From Deltaproteobacteria bacterium (lineage in GTDB: Bacteria; Desulfobacterota; GWC2-55-46; JADFVP01): a stretch of 64,000 nt of DNA. Made by a program: the position numbers and the translations under genes. Positions within the stretch are counted from its first letter, which is position 1. The number at the start of each line of letters is the position of its first letter. Below, piece by piece: positions 9,456 to 17,911 of the stretch. The stretch covers positions 124,001 to 188,000 of the forward strand of contig JAJCZH010000008.1 of NCBI GenBank assembly GCA_029262515.1, read 5' to 3'. The notes under the pieces were generated by a model. It worked only from the letters and a program-made list of their open reading frames with translations. It did no database searches and was not told the origin of the DNA.

Positions 9456-10166
9456 CTAACCCTTGCCAACCTCTTCGATCGCCTTGCGCGTGATTTCGTC
9501 TATCGTCTGTATCATCTTACTCTGGGACTCGTAAGATCTCATACACTCTATCATCGTAGTCATCGCCTTAACCGCGTTGACGTTAGATACCTCAAGGTGC
9601 CCTTGCAGTACCTCCGTCATCTCGTCCGTCGGGGCCTCCTTGACCCACTCGCCCGGCGCAGAGTAGTAATTGCCCTCTCTTACAAGCATCTCCGGGTTCT
9701 CGAAGTTGATTATATTGAGCTTGCCTAGGCTGCCGTCCTTGTCGGAGATGTCTCCGTCCGCGCTTACGACAAAGTTTGAACCCTTCAATTTTATTACCCC
9801 GCCTCCGCCGAGCACGCCGTAACCCTCGCTCGTTACAAGACTGCCGTCTTTATCGACCATAAAGGTCCCGTTGCGCGTATAACGGATGCCGTCCGGCGTC
9901 TCAATCTCGAAGAAACCCTGTCCCTGTATAGCGAGATCGAGATCCCTGCCCGACCTCTTCGTGAAACCCTGGGACATATCGGTCACGACCTGCTTCGACT
10001 CGGAGAAGTGGCGCATGGAGTTCGACTCGTCAACCATCGATTCAAAAAGAAGCTGACGCTTCTTAAATCCAGGGGTATTGATATTTGCCAGGTTCTCGGA
10101 AAGCATATCGAGCCTCTTTTCCTGAGTTACCGCACCTGATAATGCAACAAATATACATCTATCCAA
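9456..10166 (-). CDS. flgF: Proximal rod protein FlgF
   Basis: About 236 residues. It opens DRCIFVALSGAVTQEKRLDM, then LSENLANINTPGFKKRQLLF, the rod-protein N-terminus. The C-terminal helix is LEVSNVNAVKAMTTMIECMR. I chose a TTG start at 10166 because GGAGGT lies just upstream and the protein then starts MDRCIFVALSG like other FlgF proteins. A GTG four codons earlier (10178) overlaps that ribosome site and has none of its own. It is the first gene of the distal rod and ring operon, about 40 bp from a sigma54 promoter. Confidence 0.93.
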   Translation of the reverse strand: MDRCIFVALSGAVTQEKRLDMLSENLANINTPGFKKRQLLFESMVDESNSMRHFSESKQVVTDMSQGFTKRSGRDLDLAIQGQGFFEIETPDGIRYTRNGTFMVDKDGSLVTSEGYGVLGGGGVIKLKGSNFVVSADGDISDKDGSLGKLNIINFENPEMLVREGNYYSAPGEWVKEAPTDEMTEVLQGHLEVSNVNAVKAMTTMIECMRSYESQSKMIQTIDEITRKAIEEVGKG

Positions 10167-10208
10167 AACTACCTCCACTAAGACTCTGATCCACTAGTCA
10201 TTTGTATA

Positions 10209-10224
10209 TGCAACGATTATGCCA
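10209..10224 (-). promoter_or_regulatory. sigma54 promoter of flgF-flgG-flgA-flgH-flgI-flgJ
   Basis: Minus strand TGGCATAATCGTTGCA, with invariant GG and GC of the -24/-12 elements at correct spacing. It nearly repeats the pseB promoter. No GTCA-N6-TGAC palindrome is seen upstream. Confidence 0.8.
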
Positions 10225-10392
10225 AGATGTTGCTATATTTTTTATACCATTAAATCGTACACTTACACTTATAAGTAAAAAATCAGGACGTCGGTTGACC
10301 CGCAACTCCCCACACCGACCGGAACTTTCTTCCTCCTGTTATGGACTATTTTTCCTCTTGACCCGTAAAACCGGCTTAACGGGCTCAAAGAC

Positions 10393-10854
10393 TCAATTAC
10401 GTAAAGTACTGAGCGAGGTAATCAACTCTGCCTCACCCTTTAAAAGGTCGAACTTCTCTATTACGGTATCTACGCTCGCACCAGAGTCGAGCATGCTGAC
10501 CGCACCCTCGTAGGTATCACTCCACTTGCGTTTATGTACCCTTCCTTCGGTCGAGGCCCTCTTTAAAACCCTGTCCATCGCTTTCTTCTTGCTCTGGAGG
10601 CTCTTTTCGAGTTCGTCAAGTTCACCGCGCTTCTTGTCGAGTTTTTTTGTTATCGACTCGGCAAAACTGAGCTCCTCTTGCAGTTTCTCTACAATCTCAG
10701 TCGGATATCCGGTATCAAGCGCAGGCGCACCGCCCTCAACGGCTAGACCGACATTGGCGAGCCGGTTACTCTTTTTATAAGTGAAGAACATAAATAGAAT
10801 ACCTATCATAAAGGCCACATCTACCACGAAAAGTATCAAGACCCAGTTATTCAC
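10393..10854 (-). CDS. DUF2802-like membrane-anchored coiled-coil protein
   Basis: 153 residues starting at a GTG with AGGTG upstream. One N-terminal membrane segment (residues about 4-25, NWVLILFVVDVAFMIGILFM) is followed by a coiled coil (about 55-105, IVEKLQEELSF, KKLDKKRGELDELEKSL). The C-terminal motif YEGAVSMLDSGASVDTVIEK with GEAELI resembles DUF2802 proteins that sit beside flagellar and chemotaxis genes. This looks like a small helix-turn-helix-like bundle exposed to the cytoplasm. Function is unknown. It lies between the HDOD gene terminator and the flgF promoter and appears to be transcribed alone. Confidence 0.7.
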   Translation of the reverse strand: MNNWVLILFVVDVAFMIGILFMFFTYKKSNRLANVGLAVEGGAPALDTGYPTEIVEKLQEELSFAESITKKLDKKRGELDELEKSLQSKKKAMDRVLKRASTEGRVHKRKWSDTYEGAVSMLDSGASVDTVIEKFDLLKGEAELITSLSTLRN

Positions 10855-10951
10855 AAGAGCACCTCACTTTTGCCGACATTACCGAATACTTGCCCGGTCC
10901 GAGCCCGGTCGTCATGAGAATGTTAAGTGCAAGCTCCGTGCCCAAAAGAAA

Positions 10952-10983
10952 ACCGGACAGAGCGCTTGCTGGCTCTGTCCGGT
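10952..10983 (-). terminator. Rho-independent terminator of the HDOD gene
   Basis: A perfect 12-bp stem (ACCGGACAGAGC / GCTCTGTCCGGT) with an 8-nt loop, followed on the minus strand by TTTCTTTT. It lies 30 bp after the HDOD stop codon. Confidence 0.88.
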
Positions 10984-11012
10984 CAGGATCAATTGATGTA
11001 TTCTCTAACTAT

Positions 11013-11864
11013 CTAATATAGATCGATTTCTTCCTTGAATAACTCTTGTACTTTTTCTAAAATTTCCTCCAGCTTATCCTCATCTATACCGATCACCTCG
11101 GGTAAGTTCCCAAATTCAACCTCGTCACCGTGCGCTTTCCTCCATCCAACGCCATATTTTTGACATAATTTGTCAGACAATTTGACTATTGCGACAAGGC
11201 TGCTGAGTCCGTGATCCTTGGCAAGCTCTACCTCGTTATCGAAGTTAATCAGTAACAGCTCTATGCTCTCAGGAAAACCCCACTTCTTGACGAGACTGGC
11301 GCCCACCGGCCTCTGGGTAAACTCGAAGTAATCACTCTCGGCCACCGAATACGGAATGTGTTCATTATAGACCCGCTCCATGACCTTTGCAAAGTCCTCC
11401 TGAAACTCATTGTTCAGGACAACCTTTCCGACGTCGTGCAGAAGGCCCCCGATAAAGGCATCTTCGGCATCGGCTGCACGCGTGCTTTTAGCTATTATAC
11501 TGGCAGCAAGCGCAGAACCGATCATCTGCTCCCAGAGCAGTTTCTCGGCAAGGCCGAACCTCTTGTAGACATTCTTCATCGACGTTGCAACGACTATATT
11601 CCTTACAGCATCGAGTCCGAGCCTCAAGATAGCCTGAGTCAGGTTCTGTATGTTTCTGTAACCGCCGTAAAAAGCAGAATTGGCAACCTTAAGAATCTTG
11701 GTTGCCAAACCAGGATCCGCACTTATCAGCTTCTTGATCTTTTCAATCGAAACATCCGGGTCATTCATCTGTCCCAGAACCTTCTGCGCGGTAGCAGGCA
11801 GCACAGGAAGGTCGATAGTCTTTTCTATCACTTCGCTCAGCCTGTGCCCTTCACCCAGTTCCAT
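11013..11864 (-). CDS. HDOD-domain signalling protein
   Basis: 283 residues. The HDOD core runs through residues about 15-215: LPVLPATAQKVLGQMNDPD, the helical SADPGLATKILKVANSAFYG, and GGLLHDVGKVVLNNEF. HDOD domains are HD-like folds that usually act as scaffolds in signalling and often lack phosphodiesterase activity; here an HD pair is kept in LLHDVGK, so activity cannot be excluded. It stands alone between a strong sigma28-type promoter (12015-12042) and a hairpin terminator, so it should be made with the late flagellar genes. That suggests a link between motility output and second-messenger or regulatory signalling. Confidence 0.9.
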   Translation of the reverse strand: MELGEGHRLSEVIEKTIDLPVLPATAQKVLGQMNDPDVSIEKIKKLISADPGLATKILKVANSAFYGGYRNIQNLTQAILRLGLDAVRNIVVATSMKNVYKRFGLAEKLLWEQMIGSALAASIIAKSTRAADAEDAFIGGLLHDVGKVVLNNEFQEDFAKVMERVYNEHIPYSVAESDYFEFTQRPVGASLVKKWGFPESIELLLINFDNEVELAKDHGLSSLVAIVKLSDKLCQKYGVGWRKAHGDEVEFGNLPEVIGIDEDKLEEILEKVQELFKEEIDLY

Positions 11865-12014
11865 ATTGATTCTCCCTTATTTGTAAAACTCACCAAGATT
11901 GTCCCCCTGTAAAACATAGCCGTCAGTCGCGGGCTGTAAATAACTGCATTGCTCACCCGAGAGCATTAACCAGCCTTTGAAAGGATAACCTCTGATATTT
12001 TCGTCTCTACACTA

Positions 12015-12042
12015 TTATCGGCACACTTGTCGTTTTCCTTTA
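12015..12042 (-). promoter_or_regulatory. sigma28 (FliA) promoter of the HDOD gene
   Basis: Minus strand TAAA-N16-GCCGATAA; the -10 element is a perfect FliA consensus. The leader to the HDOD ATG would be about 140 nt. Confidence 0.82.
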
Positions 12043-12549
12043 GCCCTACCGTTGTTATATTATAGAACTATCTTTAACACTTAAACTCTATACAACCTGC
12101 ATGAGTTAAGTGGTCAGATGCACCAAACCGTCGATAGTAAAGTTATCCGGAAAATCGATTTTACTCTCGAACAGACGCCCGAGGAGACCGAGCCATACTG
12201 CTCGATATAATCGCAGCGCCAGATAAAGTCCGCGATACTCTTGACACGAATTTTATGATTTCCAGCAAAGAGCGCGCTCTTAGTATACGAAAGACCTCTA
12301 GTACCCAGGCATAACCTAATCGTGCACTACCGGCACTTGAAGTAGCACATATGACCTTAGGGTGAAGTGTTCAGGAAGGGGCACTTGCTCTAAACTTCAA
12401 ATCTATTTTTCTACATCATTGCGGATTTTTGGATCGGAAACGCTCCCCGTGTACTGAAAGGGCTGGAAATGTAACAAGCCTGTCTATCACGCCAAACCCG
12501 CTCGCAAGAAGCGTACACGGAAGAGGCTGATAAACAGGCTATAGGTTTA
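12043..12549. other. About 500 bp without a recognisable gene, with an imperfect long hairpin
   Basis: No gene with a start codon and ribosome site is seen. A minus-strand stretch of about 48 codons (12106-12252) is open but has no start. Near the cheW stop, positions 12476-12489 and 12528-12540 form an inverted repeat (AAGCCTGTCTATCA against TGATAAACAGGCT, one mismatch) enclosing a smaller CGCT/AGCG stem. This could end cheW transcription or be a structured RNA, but it lacks a T-tract. Confidence 0.35.
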
Positions 12550-13047
12550 CTAAGCTACTGCCGAGGCCTCCGGTGTGATATCGGCCAGCTCATTACTGTT
12601 GAGTATCTTTGTAACGTCGAGCAGAATAATCAACCTGCCGTCTATCTTGCCGACCCCCCTGATATACTCGGAGTCAACATCCGTAACGATAGATGGAGGC
12701 GGTTCTACTGTATCTGCGGGCAGCCTGAGCACCTCTGAAACCGCGTCCACTTTAAAGCCGACGGTCTTGTCGTTAATATCTACAACAATTATTCTGGTCT
12801 CTTCCGTATTCTCGTCAGCACTTAAACCGAACCTCTTTCTAAGATCGAGTACCGGTATAACCCTGCCGCGTAAATTTATAACTCCATCTACAAACTCCGG
12901 GGCCTTCGGAACACGAGTCAACTCCATATGTCTTATGATCTCCTGCACACTTAAAATATCTAGCGAGTACTCTTCATTGCCGAGCCTGAAGGTTACCAAC
13001 TGCAGAATTTCCCTTGAATCGAGTTCCTTATCTGTCTTCGTACCCAT
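12550..13047 (-). CDS. cheW: Chemotaxis coupling protein CheW
   Basis: 165 residues, the usual CheW size. The fold is recognisable from LVTFRLGNEEYSLDILSVQE, then IRHMELTRVPKAPEFVDGVI, NLRGRVIPVLDLRKRFGL and the C-terminal DGRLIILLDVTKIL. CheW links chemoreceptors to CheA. GGGAGG precedes the ATG. It is separated from motB by about 190 bp with its own sigma28-type promoter, so it is a unit apart from the main che operon. No receptor gene is found in the window. Confidence 0.97.
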   Translation of the reverse strand: MGTKTDKELDSREILQLVTFRLGNEEYSLDILSVQEIIRHMELTRVPKAPEFVDGVINLRGRVIPVLDLRKRFGLSADENTEETRIIVVDINDKTVGFKVDAVSEVLRLPADTVEPPPSIVTDVDSEYIRGVGKIDGRLIILLDVTKILNSNELADITPEASAVA

Positions 13048-13140
13048 CTTCAGCGCCTCCCATTTGTTGAGGTCTTTCGTAGTTACTATAATTACAAGTA
13101 TGTAGTCAACAGCAGAGTTTTACAGCAGACAAAACTGCCG

Positions 13141-13168
13141 TGATCGCAAGAGACATAAAATGTATTTA
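13141..13168 (-). promoter_or_regulatory. Candidate sigma28 promoter of cheW
   Basis: Minus strand TAAA-N16-TGCGATCA. It has the same spacer length as the flgM and HDOD promoters but a weaker -10 match (core CGAT kept). About 94 nt before the ATG. Confidence 0.5.
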
Positions 13169-13238
13169 CTCTATGTATTAGTTCGGAAATGCCGGCTAAA
13201 ACTTGAATTTTTCTCTAGAATGTCCCGCTACTAGAGGC

Positions 13239-13961
13239 CTAACTATCATGTCCCTGCCCCAGTATCAGTATGTCAACCCGTCTGTTCTTTGCGCGCCCGC
13301 TGGCGGTATTATTACTCGAAACCGGCCTGAACTCTCCGAAGCCGGTCGCAGAGAGGCGTCTCGGCTCAACCGAGTGCTCTGAGATAAAATACTTTAAAAT
13401 GTTGAGCGCCCGGTCGCCCGAAAGCTCCCAGTTTGACGGGAAAGAGTCGGTCTTTATAGGTATATTATCGGTATGTCCCTCTACCCTCACCGAGTTTGGC
13501 AGCCTTTTGAGCATGCGCCCCACCTCATCAAGCATTTCAAGGCCCGAGTCCATAAGCTTTGCGCCCCCTACGCCAAAGAGCAGGCTGTCGGGCAGCCTGA
13601 TAGTGACCTTGTTCTTTTCATAGATCACCGCAACCTTGCTGTCCGTCTCTATCTGCTTGACCGCAGAGACGATCTCCTTATAGTCGGTAGAGAAGGCGTT
13701 CTGAAATTCTTCTGCCATACTCCTTGCAGGCTTCTCTACAAATTCGGACTCTTCGACTATATGCATGGGTTGCGCATCGACGGGGCTAAAAGCCCTGTAC
13801 AGGGATTCGCTGACGATCTTGTACTTGCCTTCGTTAACGGAACTGATAGCGTACATGGCCGTAAAGAACGCGAAGAGCAGGGTTATGAAATCGGCGTACG
13901 AGACAAGCCACCTCTCGTGATTCTCATGCTCCGGCGCCCTCTTTCTTCTGGTTCGTGCCAT
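13239..13961 (-). CDS. motB: Flagellar stator protein MotB
   Basis: 240 residues. A basic N-terminus (MARTRRKR) precedes a single membrane segment with SYADFITLLFAFFTAMYA; Asp24 is the conserved proton-carrying residue. The OmpA-like peptidoglycan-binding domain covers residues about 125-235: VEGHTDNIPI, NWELSGDRALNILKYFI, LSATGFGEFRPV and NRRVDILI. With MotA it forms the torque-generating channel fixed to the cell wall. The proton-type Asp motif does not by itself exclude sodium. It follows motA by 31 bp; its ribosome site is weak. Confidence 0.95.
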   Translation of the reverse strand: MARTRRKRAPEHENHERWLVSYADFITLLFAFFTAMYAISSVNEGKYKIVSESLYRAFSPVDAQPMHIVEESEFVEKPARSMAEEFQNAFSTDYKEIVSAVKQIETDSKVAVIYEKNKVTIRLPDSLLFGVGGAKLMDSGLEMLDEVGRMLKRLPNSVRVEGHTDNIPIKTDSFPSNWELSGDRALNILKYFISEHSVEPRRLSATGFGEFRPVSSNNTASGRAKNRRVDILILGQGHDS

Positions 13962-13992
13962 AGGTTAACGTGACTCGGCCCGAGGCTAGCGC

Positions 13993-14757
13993 TCAGGCCG
14001 CTGTCCTCCTCTCGGACTCTTTCAAAAAGCCGGTCAGCTTCTCCTTCAACCGTATAGGGATCTCGCCCTCAGAAAGCGATATAAGCCCCTCAATTATCAT
14101 CTCGTTAACAATCATCTCTTCACGGAGTTTAAGTTTTATCTTGCCGGCTATGGGTAGCCAGAAAAGGTTGGCAGAACCGACGCCGTAGATAGTAGCGACA
14201 AAGGCAACCGCTATACCGGCGCCGAGCCTCTCCGGCTCTGCCAGATTTTCCATAACGTGAATAAGGCCTAGCACGGCACCGAGTATGCCTATGGTCGGCG
14301 CATAACCGCCGGCCGACTCATAGACCTTGGCTGAAGAGTTATTATACTCCTCACGGTACTCCAGATCGATTTCGAGGATCTCTCTGGTTATTCTAGGTTC
14401 AGTACCGTCTACTACGAGCTGGAGCCCTTTGCGATAAAAAGGGTTCGTTATCGCCTTCAGCTTCGATTCTAAAGAGAGCAGCCCGTCCTTGCGGGCAAGT
14501 ACGGCAAAACCGGTAATCTCATCAACTATAGACACAGGGTTCACAGAAGAGCCTGTAAATGCAAAACGGCCGTTCTTGATAGCTGCGATTACGGTTTTGG
14601 ACGGATAGGTAACGAAGACGGCCCCGAATGTGCCGCCAAAAACAATTATCGCCGCAGTAAATTGAGAGATAGAGTGGAGAGTGCCCCCCTCTAGAAGCAT
14701 TCCACCTATGATCGCGCCAATACCGAGCAGAACACCTATTATAGTTAATAAATCCAT
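13993..14757 (-). CDS. motA: Flagellar stator protein MotA
   Basis: 254 residues with membrane segments at about 2-22, 30-50, 145-165 and 178-200. Conserved features are MDLLTIIGVLLGIGAIIGGM, the cytoplasmic RKGLQLVVDGTEP segment, and YAPTIGILGAVLGLIHVMEN before the last two membrane helices. MotA surrounds MotB and engages FliG through the cytoplasmic loop (about residues 60-140). The gene follows cheB by about 115 bp and is probably part of the che operon. Confidence 0.95.
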   Translation of the reverse strand: MDLLTIIGVLLGIGAIIGGMLLEGGTLHSISQFTAAIIVFGGTFGAVFVTYPSKTVIAAIKNGRFAFTGSSVNPVSIVDEITGFAVLARKDGLLSLESKLKAITNPFYRKGLQLVVDGTEPRITREILEIDLEYREEYNNSSAKVYESAGGYAPTIGILGAVLGLIHVMENLAEPERLGAGIAVAFVATIYGVGSANLFWLPIAGKIKLKLREEMIVNEMIIEGLISLSEGEIPIRLKEKLTGFLKESERRTAA

Positions 14758-14874
14758 TCTGCTTCTTGCTTTCCACTATACCGGCTACAGTTAACAACTC
14801 CTCCCGGCATATATTCTATTCGACATGACAATCACCTAAAATGGTAACCGTACGGGATTGAACCGGTGAGGATC

Positions 14875-15945
14875 TTAAATCATGTTAACTATTTCACCGG
14901 CAATATGATCTAGTGGAGCTATCTTGTCCGCAATCTTAGCCTCTATTACGGCTTTTGGCATTCCGTAGACCGTGCATGTCTCTTCATTCTGCACAAGGGT
15001 TTTTCCACCCTTCTTTCTGATAAAGGTCATCCCCTCAAGGCCGTCATGGCCCATACCGGTCAGGATAACTCCCATAGAACGGCCCGGGTACGCCTCGGCC
15101 ACAGAACTCATCATAATATCTATAGCCGGCTTGTAGAGCGAGTCCGGCGGATCATCGCTGATTTCGATAGTGAAGTTGGTAACTCCGCGCCTCTTTACCC
15201 GCGTCTGTCTTCCACCCGGAGAGACCAGCACAACGCCGTGTTCAAGCTTATCTCCGTTAACAGCCTCTCTGACCGTAAGCTCGGAAAGTGAATTGAGCCT
15301 CTGTGCAAATGCGCCGGTAAAAGCTGCCGGCATATGAATAGAGACTATAAAAGCAGTGGCCAGACCGCCCGGCAACTTCGAAAGAACATCCTGTACGGCT
15401 TTAGGCCCCCCCGTAGAGGCCCCTATGGCGACAATCGCCATTTTCTGTGTAGCAAACGTTTTTCTGCCCGAAATCGTTACGGCCGGCGAAGACGAGATAA
15501 CGCTTGATGTTTTACGCGAGGTTGCGGACCGTCGCTTAAGCGACCCCTTGCTCCTGACCACTACCTTCAGTTTCTCAATCAGCTCATCGCGTATATTCAT
15601 CACGTCCAGGGCCGACGAGACTAGATTCTTCGCAAGGTAATCTATCGCTCCCTTCTCCAGCGCCTCTAACGTGGCCTCGGCGCCCTCGGAAGTAAGAGAA
15701 CTTACTATTAGAATCGGAGTCGGTAACTTCGTCATGATCACGTCTGTTGCTTCGAGTCCGTTCATGCGAGGCATTTCGACATCCATGGTTATAACATCAG
15801 GCTTGAGCTCAAGGGTCAACTCCACACCCTCCTGCCCGTCACGCGCAGTACCGATCACCTCAAAAAACGGGTCAGACTCGATCATCTGACGAATAATTCT
15901 ACGCATAAAAGCCGAATCGTCGACGATCAAAACCCTTTTCTTCAA
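14875..15945 (-). CDS. cheB: Chemotaxis methylesterase/deamidase CheB
   Basis: About 356 residues. The receiver domain (MKKRVLIVDDSAFMRRII; phospho-acceptor Asp55 in VITMDVEMPRMNG) is joined by a basic Ser-rich linker (about 135-165) to the methylesterase domain. Catalytic motifs are IGASTGGPKAV (Ser), SIHMPAAFTGAFAQRL (His) and ILTGMGHDG (Asp). It removes methyl groups from receptors when phosphorylated by CheA. I chose the TTG at 15945 because GGAGGT lies eight bases upstream and the family N-terminus starts there; the GTG at 15960 is part of that ribosome site. Confidence 0.96.
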   Translation of the reverse strand: MKKRVLIVDDSAFMRRIIRQMIESDPFFEVIGTARDGQEGVELTLELKPDVITMDVEMPRMNGLEATDVIMTKLPTPILIVSSLTSEGAEATLEALEKGAIDYLAKNLVSSALDVMNIRDELIEKLKVVVRSKGSLKRRSATSRKTSSVISSSPAVTISGRKTFATQKMAIVAIGASTGGPKAVQDVLSKLPGGLATAFIVSIHMPAAFTGAFAQRLNSLSELTVREAVNGDKLEHGVVLVSPGGRQTRVKRRGVTNFTIEISDDPPDSLYKPAIDIMMSSVAEAYPGRSMGVILTGMGHDGLEGMTFIRKKGGKTLVQNEETCTVYGMPKAVIEAKIADKIAPLDHIAGEIVNMI

Positions 15946-15972
15946 AGAAAAAACCTCCACTCAACATATCCG

Positions 15973-17871
15973 TTAGTGAGCATATCTGCCGTTTAGTGAG
16001 TCGATAAAACCGGATACGTCGAGAATAAGTATTACTCTTCCGTCACCCGTAATACAGGCCCCGGCTACACCTTCGGTGCCCTTGAGATACTCTCCCATAG
16101 ACTTCATAACGATCTCTTCCTGACCGTGAAGCCTGTCTACTATAAGCCCGAGCGACTGCTCGCCAACTCCGATAATAACGATGTACTTGCAGTCAGACTC
16201 TTCGCTCGACGTCTCCAATGTCGAGACCAAAGAGCTTAACCTCAGTACCGGGTAGACCTTGTCTCTGATCTGTATAACCTCTCCGCCCTCTACGCTCTTT
16301 ATTTCGGAGTCCTCTACGCGCCTGTTCTCTATAACCGTAGTAAGCGGTATGCCGTATATCTCTTTTCCAGCCTCCACGGTAAGCACCTGTATTATGGCGA
16401 GCGTAAGCGGTAGGCGGAAGATTATCTTGCTGCCGACCCCTACCTCCGACTCCACAGATATCACACCGTTGATCTTGGCCATATTTGTCTTTACGACATC
16501 CATACCGACACCGCGTCCACTGATGTTACTGACCTCTTTTGCGGTTGAAAAACCGGGAAGGAAGATAAGGTTATAAGCCTCTTTATCGCTCATGCGAATG
16601 GCATCGTCTATAGACATCAGCCCTTTGCTCGCAGCAGAAGCCTTTACGGCATTGGCATCGATTCCCTTACCGTCATCGGAGACCGAGACAACTATGTGGC
16701 GCCCCTCCTGTGATGCCGACAGGGTAATAGTACCACTTCTCGGTTTACCGGCCGCCTCCCTCACTTCAGGGCTCTCGACCCCGTGGTCCACGGAGTTACG
16801 GATAAGATGCACCAAAGGGTCGCCAAGCTCTTCTATAACAGTCTTGTCGAGTTCGGTTTCCTGACCCTCTATAACCAATTCTATCTCTTTGCCAGACTGC
16901 CTCGCCAGGTCCCTTACCATGCGAGGAAACTTGTTGAAGACCTTGGCAATCGGCTGCATTCTCATCTTCATAACCGAGAGCTGAAGATCGGTGGTCGCAA
17001 GATCGAGCTGCGCGATCGCATCGTTCATATTGCCAACCAACGGGTTCTCGACCTGCTCGGTGCTGAGCTTGGTGCCGAGCACCATCATCCTGTTTCTCGA
17101 AAGGACGAGTTCGCCGATCATATTCATTACCGCATCAATCCTGCTGGTATCGACCCTTATGGTCTGCTCAACGTGAGAGACTTCCTGCTGCGCTGCAGCC
17201 TGTTTCTCGACAACCGGCTCTACAGTCTCTGCTGCCGGCTCTGCGGTTTCGGTAACCTGCTCGGTAACTTCGCAAACAGGTTCACTCTCTTCCACTACCG
17301 GCTCTTCAACCTGAACCTCTTTCTTTTTGCCCTTGGGCTTGACCTTCTTTTCAGCCGCCTTCTTATCCTTGAGCGTCTCTTTTTCAACTATTTTCGTTTT
17401 CGATGCGGACTTTGTTTTCGCTTCCTTGGCCGGTTTTGCCGCCTTGGCACCCTTCTTGGCTTTTGGCTGCTTGCCGCCCCCTTCGAGTTGCTCTTTTAAA
17501 ACCTTGATAACAGGTTCGAACTCCTCTTTCTTCTCATTATGATCTTTAATATTCTGGATCATCACTCCGATCATATCGGAAGCCGCTAGAACGGCGTCCA
17601 TGATCGACGGCGTCATCGCCATCTCTTCCTTCCGGAGTTTATTGAGTATATCCTCGCTTACATGAGCCACGGAGACAATATCTTCAAAACCCAAAAAACC
17701 AGCGGCGCCTTTAATAGTATGCATTGCACGGAATATATCGTTCAGGAGCGCGGTATCTCCCGGAGTCTTCTCAAGCTGAACAAACTTCTGGTCCAGGTTC
17801 TCAAGATCTTCCTGAGCCTCGGCGATAAAATCATTAATAATTTCTTCCATATCATCCATTGGAAATGACAT
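15973..17871 (-). CDS. cheA: Chemotaxis histidine kinase CheA
   Basis: About 632 residues. Domains in order: Hpt (residues 5-115; AMHTIKGAAGFLGF, phospho-site His51); a low-complexity linker (about 130-235), first Lys/Ala-rich and then Glu/Val-rich; dimerisation (about 240-305, MNMIGELVLSRNRMMVLG); ATPase (HLIRNSVDHGVESPEVR, GVGMDVVKTNM); and a C-terminal CheW-like domain. No separate P2 CheY-docking domain is visible; the linker takes its place. ATG at 17871 has GGGAG upstream. It is followed by cheB and preceded by cheZ. Confidence 0.97.
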   Translation of the reverse strand: MSFPMDDMEEIINDFIAEAQEDLENLDQKFVQLEKTPGDTALLNDIFRAMHTIKGAAGFLGFEDIVSVAHVSEDILNKLRKEEMAMTPSIMDAVLAASDMIGVMIQNIKDHNEKKEEFEPVIKVLKEQLEGGGKQPKAKKGAKAAKPAKEAKTKSASKTKIVEKETLKDKKAAEKKVKPKGKKKEVQVEEPVVEESEPVCEVTEQVTETAEPAAETVEPVVEKQAAAQQEVSHVEQTIRVDTSRIDAVMNMIGELVLSRNRMMVLGTKLSTEQVENPLVGNMNDAIAQLDLATTDLQLSVMKMRMQPIAKVFNKFPRMVRDLARQSGKEIELVIEGQETELDKTVIEELGDPLVHLIRNSVDHGVESPEVREAAGKPRSGTITLSASQEGRHIVVSVSDDGKGIDANAVKASAASKGLMSIDDAIRMSDKEAYNLIFLPGFSTAKEVSNISGRGVGMDVVKTNMAKINGVISVESEVGVGSKIIFRLPLTLAIIQVLTVEAGKEIYGIPLTTVIENRRVEDSEIKSVEGGEVIQIRDKVYPVLRLSSLVSTLETSSEESDCKYIVIIGVGEQSLGLIVDRLHGQEEIVMKSMGEYLKGTEGVAGACITGDGRVILILDVSGFIDSLNGRYAH

Positions 17872-17911
17872 TGTACTCTCCCGGTCCACATGATGAATTT
17901 ATCAAGACAGG

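Noticed and set aside
10300..10392. Weak hairpin CCCGT/ACGGG after the DUF2802-like gene as a terminator
   Set aside because: Only five clean base pairs before a mismatch and no T-tract directly after it.
14758..14874. A sigma28 promoter directly before motA
   Set aside because: No TAAA at the right distance and only CGAA at the -10; motA is more simply read as part of the che operon.
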